NCBI RefSeq assembly: GCF_000227115.2
Contig: NC_016479.1
Coordinates: 923,014-987,013 of the forward strand
Length of the DNA stretch: 64,000 nt
Source of the DNA: Naumovozyma dairenensis CBS 421
Taxonomy: Eukaryota; Ascomycota; Saccharomycetes; Saccharomycetales; Saccharomycetaceae
Direction of reading: 5' to 3'
A program made the translations under genes and the position numbers. Under the pieces are notes generated by a model. The model was not told the origin of the DNA. It worked only from the letters and a program-made list of their open reading frames with translations, and did not search any database. Positions 30,781 through 40,690 of this stretch are shown one piece after another (within the stretch, counting starts at the first letter, position 1; every line of letters begins with the position of its first letter).

Positions 30781-31537
30781 GGTTAACAGGATGAATCAAC
30801 TTATAAGAAAGAATTCATAATATACCTTATTACGTAAAAAATAAAATATATAGCAAGTCCGTGATATACCTTTTCGTGAACAGTCAACAGTACGGACGTG
30901 CGTAATTCGATGGATGGTACAATCTGAGCGGCAGTAGTGATATAAGAACATTGTATGTATGTACATATGTCGTATTATAAGTAGTTGTATTGCTTGGCAA
31001 AAGCTCTCAAACCTTGTTCGTTAAGATTTCGGTCATAACAATTTGTTGTCGCTTCTCAAATTCAACTCATTTCATTTGAAGTTTCGAGAGCCTGAATGTG
31101 GCCGTTTCGTAGATTCGTATACTTCAAGTAGGTATTTTACATTGTTTATTCTATTCTTTTATCGATTGACAGTTGCTCTCAAAGGATATGGAATAATTAT
31201 ATTCCTTTGTTTCTTTTTTATTATTACTCTTAGTACAAATGTATAACCTCTTGTTATGTACAAAAGGGTTTTTTGAAGGAAATATTTGCTGACATGCATG
31301 CCTACTGTAGTCCTTGCGAGAACAAAACCATTGTCGGAAGCGTTCTTCTCTTGGTTCCTTCTCCATTCACTCCATAAAAAAACATATGCGCTATATCGGC
31401 ACCAAAAAAACAAAAAACGACAAAATACATTTGTCAATTATCTTTATTATCAGTTAGTGTTACATATATACAAGTTTCAATGATATACGATAAAGACATA
31501 TCTGTCTCGGAATACACCAATACAGAGCAAGCCATTT

Positions 31538-32266
31538 TTACCTTACCCTCGTTATATCTTCATCACGCTCAACAGCCTTTTCAATCATATTTAGTGTATT
31601 GGCAGTGTTGATAGATTTGAAATACCTCTTTTTCTTATTATCTAATTCTCTTTTCAAGAACTTAGGTATAAATGGTTGGGCACCCAAACCGTATGGACCC
31701 AAAACACCATCAAATGATTCACCAGGTTTATATCTATCAGACCCAGTCCTATGCGTATTATCCTCTTCAAACTTTTCTAGTTCCTTAGTATACTCTATAC
31801 CTAATGAATCTTCTCCTTCCTTTTTTGCATTCTCTTTTGGCCATACAAAGGGTTCCTCCATATCAATAGTCATCTTCTTAATTTGAGGTCCTCTAAATCT
31901 TGATCCCATTCTTCCCACAGTAGAATACGTACCTGGTAACAATTGCGTAGTAATATTCATGGCTCTTAATCCATAAATATGATAAAGATAATCTCTTAAA
32001 TCCAATTTATTGAAAGATTTAGGAACGATAAATTTAGCCTGATATGGTGTATGCTTAGCATTGGGACGTAACAATATCACACGAGCTTTAGGGAAATATA
32101 ATTTCCTTGAACCAACCCTAAAATGTGATTTACCATCTTCAATACTTTTCCTCGTCAAGGAAAGAATCTTGTTACTAAAAGTTGGTTTCTCAAGGGTTTT
32201 TTTGCTTTTTTGTAAAACATCACCTACCACAGATGGGTTTAGCTTGGTTCCAAACACGCGCGGCAT
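31538..32266 (-). CDS. MRP20: Mitochondrial ribosomal protein uL23m
   Basis: Large-subunit mitochondrial ribosomal protein near the exit tunnel. The 242 residues (S. cerevisiae Mrp20 263) contain the L23 fold: [20 protein letters not shown], then [20 protein letters not shown] and a GRMGSRFRG loop. The frame extends one codon upstream to a TTG at 32269; the ATG at 32266 ([11 protein letters not shown]) is the likely start. It is divergent from RPB7, as in S. cerevisiae. Confidence 0.92.
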   Translation of the reverse strand: MPRVFGTKLNPSVVGDVLQKSKKTLEKPTFSNKILSLTRKSIEDGKSHFRVGSRKLYFPKARVILLRPNAKHTPYQAKFIVPKSFNKLDLRDYLYHIYGLRAMNITTQLLPGTYSTVGRMGSRFRGPQIKKMTIDMEEPFVWPKENAKKEGEDSLGIEYTKELEKFEEDNTHRTGSDRYKPGESFDGVLGPYGLGAQPFIPKFLKRELDNKKKRYFKSINTANTLNMIEKAVERDEDITRVR

Positions 32267-32762
32267 CAAAATATCGTTTTATAGTTATAATAATATTCTT
32301 AATACAGCCTGTAATACTACTACTACTCCTACTACTACGACTATACCTTCCCTATATCTTAGCTCGTCTTACTATCTTCAAGGGAGCCCAATCGACTGTT
32401 ATAATGTAATATATTTGTCTACTCTCTATATTTCCATTTTTACAGAATAGAGGAAACTCCCGATATGCTTTATGAATGTTACCCGGAATATGAAATTTTT
32501 GGAATTTTAAACAACGAAAAACAATTGGAAATTGGAAAATTTCAATTGAAGAAGAATAAGGAAATAAACCTATTTAGCTGGAAGTCCCAACTGTCTTTGC
32601 ATCTCATGAACCATTTGAATCATTCATTCCATTCTACGACCGATTTTACTTGAATTAGAATCGTCCAACCATCCCATCTCTCGTTCTTTCTCGATACCTC
32701 CTTCGCTGTGAAGAAAAAAAAAACAACCATCCATCCATATACCTACATAGAATCCAAAATCA
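32267..32762. other. Divergent MRP20/RPB7 promoter region
   Basis: 496 bp. It has a short trinucleotide tract (TACTAC/CTA type) around 32317-32340 and an A10 tract near 32716-32726. The ATG-led 62-codon frame 32465-32653 is Lys/Asn/Leu-rich and not recognised. Confidence 0.45.
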
Positions 32763-33278
32763 ATGTTCTTCATTAAAGACCTTTCGTTAAATATAACACT
32801 ACATCCATCATTTTTTGGACCCCGAATGAAACAATTCCTTAAAACAAAACTATTACAAGAAGTGGAAGGTTCATGTACAGGTAAGTTCGGATACATCCTA
32901 TGTGTCTTAGACTACGATAAAATCGAAATAGAACGTGGCAGAATCCTACCAACAGATGGATCTGCAGAATTCAACGTCAAATATAGAGCCATAGTATTTA
33001 AACCATTCAAAGGTGAAGTTGTCGATGGGACTGTTGTTTCATGTTCACAACATGGATTTGAAGTTCAAGTGGGACCCATGAAAGTTTTCGTGACGAAACA
33101 TTTGATGCCGAGCGATTTGATGTTTAATGCAGGTTCTAATCCGCCAAGTTATCAAAGTTCAGAAGATGTTATCACTATAAAGAGTAGAATTAGAGTCAAG
33201 ATTGAAGGGTGTATTAGTCAAGTTAGTTCCATTCATGCAATTGGTAGTATTAAGGAAGATTATCTAGGTGCCATTTGA
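32763..33278 (+). CDS. RPB7: RNA polymerase II subunit Rpb7
   Basis: With Rpb4 it forms the stalk of RNA polymerase II, used in initiation and mRNA export and decay. The 171 residues equal the S. cerevisiae length. The N-terminal RNP-like domain starts MFFIKDLSLNITLHPSFFGP. The C-terminal OB/S1 domain contains FKPFKGEVVDGTVVSCSQHG. The protein ends GSIKEDYLGAI, like the yeast orthologue. Confidence 0.97.
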   Translation: MFFIKDLSLNITLHPSFFGPRMKQFLKTKLLQEVEGSCTGKFGYILCVLDYDKIEIERGRILPTDGSAEFNVKYRAIVFKPFKGEVVDGTVVSCSQHGFEVQVGPMKVFVTKHLMPSDLMFNAGSNPPSYQSSEDVITIKSRIRVKIEGCISQVSSIHAIGSIKEDYLGAI

Positions 33279-33671
33279 TGCAAACAAGTCTTGAAATTGC
33301 ATTGGATTGAACCTTGGTTTATATGTTAATTGATTGAAAGATTATACTTCGAAAAAGCATGTGTTGCATGGAGAAATGCACAACCTAAGTAAAAATTAAT
33401 GAATGGAACGGAGCAGAGTAAGTTTTGGACGTGTAAACTGAAATTTATGTATTAATAGCATTGTAATAGAATTAGTTGATAGCATTATTTCTAATTCGGA
33501 ATAACGAAAAAAATATCAAATGATGTATTACTTTAAATACAAATAGTATATGATCTAAATAAGAAAAGTCAATGACCGACACACCGAATTGATCCCGGCA
33601 AGAACGAAAAACCCGATAAAGGAATAAAGAAGAAACGATTAAAAAACACTCTTAATCTTAGAGAAAGCGTT
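33279..33671. other. Convergent spacer between RPB7 and DIT1
   Basis: 393 bp of AT-rich DNA between 3' ends. No feature was recognised. Confidence 0.4.
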
Positions 33672-35339
33672 TTACTCATTAGTTTCATTAGTAGTACTAG
33701 TATCATCAGGTGATGGTCGTCTTTGTACAACAAAATGACCACCTTCACCTTTTTCAAAAACTGTACCCTTCCAACCACCATCAAACATTCCATTATCCAT
33801 TGCCTCTTTAATAACTTTGGATTTAGTCAAATAAAATTGAGCTCTTGTCGACTCTGACCCCTTCACTTTGACAACACAATTGTGCCATGGGGTTGGAATA
33901 TGTAATAAATCTTCAAATTTAGGTTCTTCTTCGAACCCATCAAAAGTCTTAATAATTTTACATTGATCGCTAGAGATTACTTTAATACCAAATTTGGGGC
34001 CTGAATTAGTATGTGCATGAATGGAAAGTCTCATATGATGCGGAAAAATCAATTCGACCAAGTTAGAATAAGCATCATTTCTTCTAATCATATTGAAAGC
34101 AATTTTCGAAATAGTCTTTTTGAATCCCTTTCTTGATGAGTCTTTGAAATGGGATAACATCTTCAAATCCTCCATCATGAATCTTGAAAACCCTCTATAC
34201 AGATGTAATCTTGGATGTCCGTCCGTAGCTATATCTCTTCTTAAATGACCGTCGTCGGTATCACATGCTTTCATTAAGATTTGCCTAGATAAATCAGAAG
34301 TTGGGCATATTTTGCTGCCTGTATAATGTTCTATTTTAACATCTTCAACCCATTTGGAATTAAATAACTCTTGGGTAACTCCATCGAAGAAAATATCATT
34401 TAACCCACAGAATCCAATATAATCTGTCCCGGGAGTAGCAATATTGGCATACAGTTCGTGTAATTTATGAGTATAGTGTGTGACAATATCGTCATCAACA
34501 CCAATACAATCAGAAAAGACATGACCATCACTGACAATCCAAAATTTAAGTCCAGGAGGATATATTTCAGAAAATTGTTCAGCAGCTTTAATCAATCTTC
34601 TTAAAGCTAACTCTTCACCTTTATCGGGAACGGTACTATGGACTTTATCACCATTTGAAGATTTACATGGGAATGCAGGTAAAACACATTCGATTTTCAA
34701 CATCCGATCAGTAAAATATCGAACCTTGTTTAAGAAATAATCACGACCATTCACTTCCCATTGATCATCTTTAACAGCATTTTTCAGATTAGCAGCGAAA
34801 AATTCAGCAAACGCTTCATCGTATTTGGGTCCAGACTTATTTTCTACAATTAGCTTATCATTGTTTTGTAATCTTGCGTGATCTAAAATATGGAAAATAA
34901 ACCAGTCATTGAAGGAGTTTTCTTTCCCAATAGCCGTAACACACCCTCTTGTTTGAATTTCATTATCCTTTTGATACTCAGAGATTTTAACTGGTAAACC
35001 TAAGCCGTTAGTCCATTTATCTGCGATCTCTTGAGGAATGATATACTCAATAACTTTACCTGATTGGCTACCAAGTCTTGTTTCAGCAGCATACAAATCA
35101 TCTACAAATTGACTCCAATAAAAGGCAATTTGAGAGCGACCTTTTTCTTGGATACAATACAGTTGATTAGTTTGAGAGTCTCTAGAATAGAGAGCTATAA
35201 ATTTACCATACGTCGATAAGTCAGCTTCACCAGCAGCTGCATTGGTGTTCGCAACTTGCAGATCAGCTTTGTGCTCTGCTTTATTGTGAGCTGAAGCCAA
35301 AATTTCAGATTTATTACAAACGTCTTCAGAGATCGTCAT
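33672..35339 (-). CDS. DIT1: Spore-wall dityrosine precursor synthase Dit1
   Basis: Sporulation enzyme that makes the N-formyl-tyrosine precursor of the dityrosine layer of the spore wall. It belongs to the pyoverdine/dityrosine biosynthesis family. The 555 residues (S. cerevisiae 536) include the family landmarks LPAFPCKSSNGDKV, GLKFWIVSDGHVFSD and RLHLYRGFSRFM. It is divergent from DIT2, the next enzyme in the pathway, and shares an intergenic control region with it. Confidence 0.94.
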   Translation of the reverse strand: MTISEDVCNKSEILASAHNKAEHKADLQVANTNAAAGEADLSTYGKFIALYSRDSQTNQLYCIQEKGRSQIAFYWSQFVDDLYAAETRLGSQSGKVIEYIIPQEIADKWTNGLGLPVKISEYQKDNEIQTRGCVTAIGKENSFNDWFIFHILDHARLQNNDKLIVENKSGPKYDEAFAEFFAANLKNAVKDDQWEVNGRDYFLNKVRYFTDRMLKIECVLPAFPCKSSNGDKVHSTVPDKGEELALRRLIKAAEQFSEIYPPGLKFWIVSDGHVFSDCIGVDDDIVTHYTHKLHELYANIATPGTDYIGFCGLNDIFFDGVTQELFNSKWVEDVKIEHYTGSKICPTSDLSRQILMKACDTDDGHLRRDIATDGHPRLHLYRGFSRFMMEDLKMLSHFKDSSRKGFKKTISKIAFNMIRRNDAYSNLVELIFPHHMRLSIHAHTNSGPKFGIKVISSDQCKIIKTFDGFEEEPKFEDLLHIPTPWHNCVVKVKGSESTRAQFYLTKSKVIKEAMDNGMFDGGWKGTVFEKGEGGHFVVQRRPSPDDTSTTNETNE

Positions 35340-36295
35340 TTTTGGTTATGTACATAAACTTCCGCTTTCAAGTATACCAAACAGCATTAAAACAGAAGAT
35401 ATATCAATTGCTGCTCTATCCAAATATGCTCGAAAGTTCATATTATTTTATATCTCAATTGTTGTTTCGATCTGAAATATCATGGTTTCCAGGAATCTGT
35501 TAATAGTCGGTCGATATACGTATGCTATCAGGGAAATAACTGTTCCCTTTGCAGATTAGGAGAAAGCTATTGGGTTTATGAAATATTTCTATGAACTTCA
35601 TAGTATAAGGTTGATGAGAAGCTCCTGAATCTGTAATATTCCCCATCGATCCAAATCTAGAAAAAAGTTTCTAAAAACTTTACACACATGTCGACTTTTC
35701 AGGATATAATCAACAATTTGATTTTGATTATCCGATCTGATGATTATTTCACCAACAAGATTCTTAAAGTACGCGATGTACAGTTGTTAGAGTGTAATAA
35801 TCAGATCCAGAATTGCGCCCCTATATGTAAAGAAGCTGTTCGTACCATACGAGACAACTAAGGAATTTCTGGTAGCATTTTAAACTTAACGTATGTTTAC
35901 ATTTTTCAACCTTCAATTTTTTCCATCATCACATCCAGGGATGGCGCTCGCATAGTCGCGGAGTTTTCCATGCACCCTATTGTCAGGCTAAACATTACTA
36001 GCATTTTGTGACAGTTGAAAAAAAAAGCTGCAACTTCTAATACAGAGATGGGTTTGTTATTTCTCCTGGCAGCAAAGCTTTCAGACCTCTTCCACTATGC
36101 CTAATCCTTTGGTAGTGTTCCTTTGCTAATATTTTCAATTTTTTTTCATGTATTCCCCTTTAAGAATTCTGTGCTTCCATATCATGTAAGAAACAGTTTA
36201 TAAATAAGGGAATAATGTTTGTTTTCCATTTTTTATCTTCGAATGAAGCACTAAAAGTAAGCAAACAACTGTGCGCGGATCCACAAGAAAACAAA
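35340..36295. other. Shared DIT1/DIT2 control region
   Basis: 956 bp between the divergent sporulation genes. It contains a middle-sporulation element (36004-36012) and a TATA-like TATAAATA about 100 bp before the DIT2 start. In S. cerevisiae the same spacer holds a shared negative element, but I cannot identify its counterpart here. Confidence 0.5.
36004..36012 (-). promoter_or_regulatory. Middle sporulation element (Ndt80 site) between DIT1 and DIT2
   Basis: The minus strand reads GTCACAAAA, matching the MSE consensus DNCRCAAAW at every position. It lies about 665 bp from the DIT1 ATG and 284 bp from the DIT2 ATG. DIT1 and DIT2 are mid-late sporulation genes in S. cerevisiae. Confidence 0.65.
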
Positions 36296-37819
36296 ATGAC
36301 TCTCATTAAACTTTTTCTTATAATATTTCTTTCGTTATTAGGACTCTTAATATTTAAGGTAGTTGTTCCACCTTTGGATTTCCCTCAAAATATACCCACT
36401 ATTCCATTTTATGTGATATTTTTACCATCAATATTTGATATCGACCAAACTCAACTATACAACATTTACATCAGAAAGTCCATGGAGAAGTATGGTGCTG
36501 TAAAAATATTTTTTGGGTCTCGTTGGAACATTCTAGTTTCACGTCCAGAATATCTAGCTCAAATGTTTAAAGATGAAAATACCTTTGCTAAAAGTGGGAA
36601 TCAAAAGAAAATTCCATACAGTGTCATTGCTGCATACACTGGAGATAACGTCATAAGTGCCCACGGTGACGTTTGGAGAACCTATAGAGGGATTATGGCA
36701 AACGGACTACAACAATTCGACTCTAAACCATTTTATACCAATAGTAAGAAGTTCTGTAAGCTTGTCAATGATGAAGTAATCAAAAGTGATAGTAATGAAG
36801 TCATAATGGGGCCTTTAATTCAAAGATTAGCTCTGGATAACATTTCTCAAGTTGTATTAGGTTTTGATTTCGGGACATTGAATGGTGAGGCTAACCCATT
36901 ACACCGACACTTATTGAGAATTAAGAAGCAAATATTTCATCCATTCTTTTTGACTTTCCCATTTTTCGATAAATTAGGATTTCCAGCAAGGAAAAAAGGG
37001 TTCAAAGATGTTGAAAAGTTTCGTGAATTGCTTGTGACCAGAGTTCAGGATGAATTGGTCAATAACTATAAATTTGAACAAACAAGTTTCACATCCAGCG
37101 ATTTGATTAAAGCATATAATAATAAGATCATTGATTATAAACAGTTAACAGATAACATTGTAATACTTTTAGTTGCAGGTCACGAGAATCCACAATTGTT
37201 ACTGACCACATGCCTTTGTCTAATGGCTAAATATCATGATACATGGCAAACAGAAATTTGGGAACAAACAAAGAATGCGTCGACAACGAAAGAATTAAAC
37301 GAAAACCCCTTATTAAATTCATTTATATTTGAAGCCGTTAGGTTATATCCTCCATTGAATACTATTATCAATAGAAAGACTATCAAAGCTTGTAAGTTAG
37401 GCCCGGAGATAGTGATTCCAAAAATACTTATGTTGGGTATAATTGTTTTGGTATGTACTCATGATAAAAAGAACTGGGGGAATACAGCTGACGTATTCGA
37501 TCCTTTAAGATGGGGAACTGACATTGATACTATTATGACAAATTGGAAAAAATCAAAAACGGTCTGCACCATGCCATCTTTCCATGGAGGAAGAAGAGCG
37601 TGTTTGGGAGAGAAACTGGCTCTTCAAGAAATCAGGATCTCTCTGGTAGAGTTTATTAGAAAGTTCGATTTCAAATTAGCGCCGAGCTGGGAAGAAAAAC
37701 TAACGCCCGCTGGTCCATTATGTCCCTTTAATTTGAAACTGAAATTAGAACCAAGAACAATTTCCATACATAATTTTGAGAAAGAAGCCAAAGTCGAAGT
37801 CGAGGTTGTTTCGATGTAA
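36296..37819 (+). CDS. DIT2: Cytochrome P450 56, dityrosine synthase Dit2
   Basis: P450 that couples two formyl-tyrosines to bisformyl dityrosine for the spore wall. After an N-terminal membrane anchor (MTLIKLFLIIFLSLLGLLIF), the I-helix reads LLVAGHENPQ. The ExxR motif lies in EAVRLYPP, and the haem-ligand Cys is in FHGGRRACLG (about residue 435). An in-frame ATG exists 27 codons upstream at 36215, but it lies only about 20 bp after the TATA-like TATAAATA and adds a hydrophilic stretch. The ATG at 36296 places the anchor at the N-terminus and gives 507 residues (S. cerevisiae 489). Confidence 0.92.
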   Translation: MTLIKLFLIIFLSLLGLLIFKVVVPPLDFPQNIPTIPFYVIFLPSIFDIDQTQLYNIYIRKSMEKYGAVKIFFGSRWNILVSRPEYLAQMFKDENTFAKSGNQKKIPYSVIAAYTGDNVISAHGDVWRTYRGIMANGLQQFDSKPFYTNSKKFCKLVNDEVIKSDSNEVIMGPLIQRLALDNISQVVLGFDFGTLNGEANPLHRHLLRIKKQIFHPFFLTFPFFDKLGFPARKKGFKDVEKFRELLVTRVQDELVNNYKFEQTSFTSSDLIKAYNNKIIDYKQLTDNIVILLVAGHENPQLLLTTCLCLMAKYHDTWQTEIWEQTKNASTTKELNENPLLNSFIFEAVRLYPPLNTIINRKTIKACKLGPEIVIPKILMLGIIVLVCTHDKKNWGNTADVFDPLRWGTDIDTIMTNWKKSKTVCTMPSFHGGRRACLGEKLALQEIRISLVEFIRKFDFKLAPSWEEKLTPAGPLCPFNLKLKLEPRTISIHNFEKEAKVEVEVVSM

Positions 37820-37978
37820 TATTTTATTAGCTTCCTTTTTGTTTAAGAAAAAGTAGGACGAAAATATGAAAGTTGGGTCGGTGAACTTAACTACATAATT
37901 CAGTTCTATATTATGACGTTATATAATTATACAATTATATAATAATAATAATAATAGTATAACAGACATGGTCGACAT
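37820..37978. other. Short convergent spacer between DIT2 and URH1
   Basis: 159 bp, with an (ATA/AAT) trinucleotide run around 37938-37958. Nothing else was seen. Confidence 0.4.
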
Positions 37979-39016
37979 TTATTGTGTGTGAGCTGTATCA
38001 GTCTCAATCGTAGAGTGTTTTTGTGCGTGATCCAATGCATCCAATACTTGATCCCAGAAAAATGATATATTCAAGTGACGACCAACTATAATACCTTCAT
38101 TAGAATTTCTTGGGTACTCTTTAACAGAAAAGATACGGCCTACATCTGGGGCCTTTAAGTCATCAATGACATTCACATCCATTCTTCTATATTCAAACTG
38201 GATAGTGGAAGAAGGGTACCAACCATAGCATTCCAGTAATGGGAGTAGAGTTAGTGGATCATGAACAGGAGGCCCATCGTCGAAGCCTTGTATATCTTTA
38301 TAGGTATGGCCGAAAAATTGGAATAGTTCAAAAAATAACTTCCGAAGTTTCGAATTTCCATCTCCCAATATTTTCACCTCAATATCTTTTGTTGCAATTG
38401 CCATATGAGTCAGATTTAAGGGTATCAGTATACATTTGGTTTTGACTTCAGTATCATGAAATATAAAATTTGCTGCATGTGGATCTACCCATATATTGAA
38501 TTCAGCGGAAAGGTTGATATTCTTGTTACCTAATCCAAATCCACCTCCCATTATACTTATATGCCTTATACATTTCTTTAAATGCGGTTTTTCCTTTAAT
38601 AGGGTAGCTACGGAAGTTAATGCACCTGTAGATACTAAAGATATCTGTCCAGGATACTTCAATATTGCTTTTTCCATGGCTTCTAGATATGTCATATCAT
38701 CTCTAGATGAACATTCTGGGGTAGGTAATAATGAAGTGCCGTCGAGACCTGTAGCACCATGTATATCCGGTGCATACTCTGGTTTCCGGAACCATGGAAC
38801 TTGGGCTCCCTTGAACACTGGAACGGAATGTGCTTTCCCCATTGCAGTTAACAATGAACGAGCGTTGTAATCTGTATGTTCTGGAGTCGAGTTACCATAG
38901 CAAGCACTGATTCCGATGAGCTTAAATGCTGGATGGAAACATGCTAAAAGGATTGCTATTGCATCGTCATGTCCTGGGTCACAGTCTAACCATATTGGGA
39001 TTGGCGATACTGTCAT
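37979..39016 (-). CDS. URH1: Uridine/nicotinamide riboside nucleosidase
   Basis: Inosine-uridine nucleoside hydrolase that splits uridine (and nicotinamide riboside) to base and ribose. The calcium-binding DxDxxxDD motif is present at residues 11-18 (DCDPGHDD). The family block LVSTGALTSVATLL is at about 125-138, and HDPLTLLPLL near residue 250 carries the Asp-His region. It has 345 residues against 340 in S. cerevisiae. Confidence 0.95.
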   Translation of the reverse strand: MTVSPIPIWLDCDPGHDDAIAILLACFHPAFKLIGISACYGNSTPEHTDYNARSLLTAMGKAHSVPVFKGAQVPWFRKPEYAPDIHGATGLDGTSLLPTPECSSRDDMTYLEAMEKAILKYPGQISLVSTGALTSVATLLKEKPHLKKCIRHISIMGGGFGLGNKNINLSAEFNIWVDPHAANFIFHDTEVKTKCILIPLNLTHMAIATKDIEVKILGDGNSKLRKLFFELFQFFGHTYKDIQGFDDGPPVHDPLTLLPLLECYGWYPSSTIQFEYRRMDVNVIDDLKAPDVGRIFSVKEYPRNSNEGIIVGRHLNISFFWDQVLDALDHAQKHSTIETDTAHTQ

Positions 39017-39400
39017 GGTTGTATTGTTAAATGATAGAGTAAAGGTGTTCTGTTAATAATTTGTCTAGTCGGTAATCTAGCCTATAGTAATGGTTCAAAG
39101 TAACCTATTTTATAGTAACCTTTATACCTACTGCTACACCGTTATTATAAATTAAATATTATACGGAGCGTAACTTACGGTGCAGCACCCATAATTTTAA
39201 CATAACTATCCAGTTCTTATAGAGGATTAACATGTTACGATTAGAACAGTAAAGAATTAGAATACAATATGATATGCTTTATAATATAAACGCATATAGA
39301 ATAACATCATACAATGTGCATACTGCAGATGAAACCAACTAATTTACAAAAGGAATTTCCTATAGGTTAATGAAAAATGCTATATAGAAGGAGTTTTTGC
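39017..39400. other. Spacer between URH1 and HPT1
   Basis: 384 bp of AT-rich DNA upstream of URH1. No element was recognised with confidence. Confidence 0.4.
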
Positions 39401-40048
39401 TTATTCAGTAAAGATATCGTTGCCTTGTTCAATGGCCATCTTGGTATGGTATACAATATCCGTAGATTCCCATGGGTAAGCATACCATTTGTCGGGTACT
39501 GTCTTCGCAGCAAAATAACGGTTCTTATCATTGACAATTTCAGCTGGTAAATCGGCCTTCTTTGGCTTTAATTTGTCATGTAGAACAAAGATACCGAACT
39601 TGGTTTCCATTTCTGGGTTCTTTACTAAATCAATACCCTTGGCTTTAGCTTGTTCAGCAGCATCCTTTTCCAATTCACTTAATGCATAGTGAAGTGTAGT
39701 ACGTGTATCATCGACTTCATCAACAATTAACACGTTCTTACCAACTAAATCCAATTTACATTGTTCATAGTCAATCCATTGTGTTCTCTTGACGGTGACA
39801 CCGACTTCTTCCTTTTCAGAACCAACAGTATTTATATCTTCATAAAGAGAAAGGATGATAGCAAAAATTCTAATGGTTGGAACACCTGGTTCCTTTAAAA
39901 AGGTACGCAAGATTCTAGCTGGGATGAACCCTCCACCACCAATTGCTATAATTAAATCAGGCTTGAAATTCTTGATTCTCTCAGCGGACACTTGACATAA
40001 TTGATGGACGTTGTTATACGAGATGTATTGCTTATCGTCGGCGGACAT
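39401..40048 (-). CDS. HPT1: Hypoxanthine-guanine phosphoribosyltransferase
   Basis: Purine salvage enzyme converting hypoxanthine and guanine to IMP and GMP with PRPP. The 215 residues (S. cerevisiae 221) have the PRPP-binding motif VLIVDEVDDTRTT at 106-118, an upstream IAIGGGGFIPARIL and a C-terminal WYAYPWES as in the yeast enzyme. Confidence 0.96.
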   Translation of the reverse strand: MSADDKQYISYNNVHQLCQVSAERIKNFKPDLIIAIGGGGFIPARILRTFLKEPGVPTIRIFAIILSLYEDINTVGSEKEEVGVTVKRTQWIDYEQCKLDLVGKNVLIVDEVDDTRTTLHYALSELEKDAAEQAKAKGIDLVKNPEMETKFGIFVLHDKLKPKKADLPAEIVNDKNRYFAAKTVPDKWYAYPWESTDIVYHTKMAIEQGNDIFTE

Positions 40049-40690
40049 TTTTGAAAGAAAGATAGTAAGAAGATAGGATGAAATGAAAGAACGGTGGAAT
40101 GAAAAAGTTCAAACTCTAATGGGGAAAAATCGATGAGCTAAACCAACAATAACCTGCAAGTTGAAAAGTTCGGAAAACAGTATGTGTGCGTTACTTTAAA
40201 TAATAGAATGTCATCACATAATCACCAAGAAAATTAGAAAACGAAGAAAAAACGTCAAGAAATTTTCGCTGGAACAATAGAAGTCAAAACCTTTCCTTCC
40301 AGAGGTATCGCTAATTTAACAAGTAATAAATTGATGGGGGGAAGAAGTCACGTTTTCCTACATTTCTCGACTAACGGAAACGACGTTCGATGTATTTGTT
40401 TCTCCGGTAATGTGGGAATTTTTTTTTTCAGATATTTTCATAAACGGCAAAATTTTCATTTTTGGAAGTTTTGTTAAAGGATGTTTTATCAAGCTCGGCG
40501 GCTAATTTCGATTATGTACTAAGAAAATACAGATGCTACGTCAAGCTCCAGGGAGTTAAAAGGACATTGTTACACCTGTTCTATCATTTGTTAAAGTGTT
40601 TCGTTGTTGTAATGTAATATAAGTCTTTGTATATCTGACTGTACTATATTTCTATATATTTTACATGTAACATATTGCTGGTTTTGGGTT
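40049..40690. other. Spacer between HPT1 and SXM1, where UTP5 and NCB2 sit in S. cerevisiae
   Basis: 642 bp with a T9 tract near 40421-40429. No open frame or relic resembling UTP5 or NCB2 was recognised on either strand, so those genes appear to be absent from this position. Confidence 0.5.

Larger units (their letters stand above)
29867..31537. other. Long PDR15 promoter and downstream spacer before MRP20
   Basis: 1.67 kb. The stretch 30380-30785 carries the Pdr1/Pdr3 and stress elements listed separately. The frames in this spacer are overlapping and low in complexity, and none resembles a protein. The rest (30800-31537) is AT-rich with nothing recognised. Confidence 0.5.

Noticed and set aside
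32465..32653. 62-codon frame between MRP20 and RPB7
   Set aside because: Short, Lys/Asn/Leu-rich, lying in a divergent promoter, with no resemblance to a known small protein.
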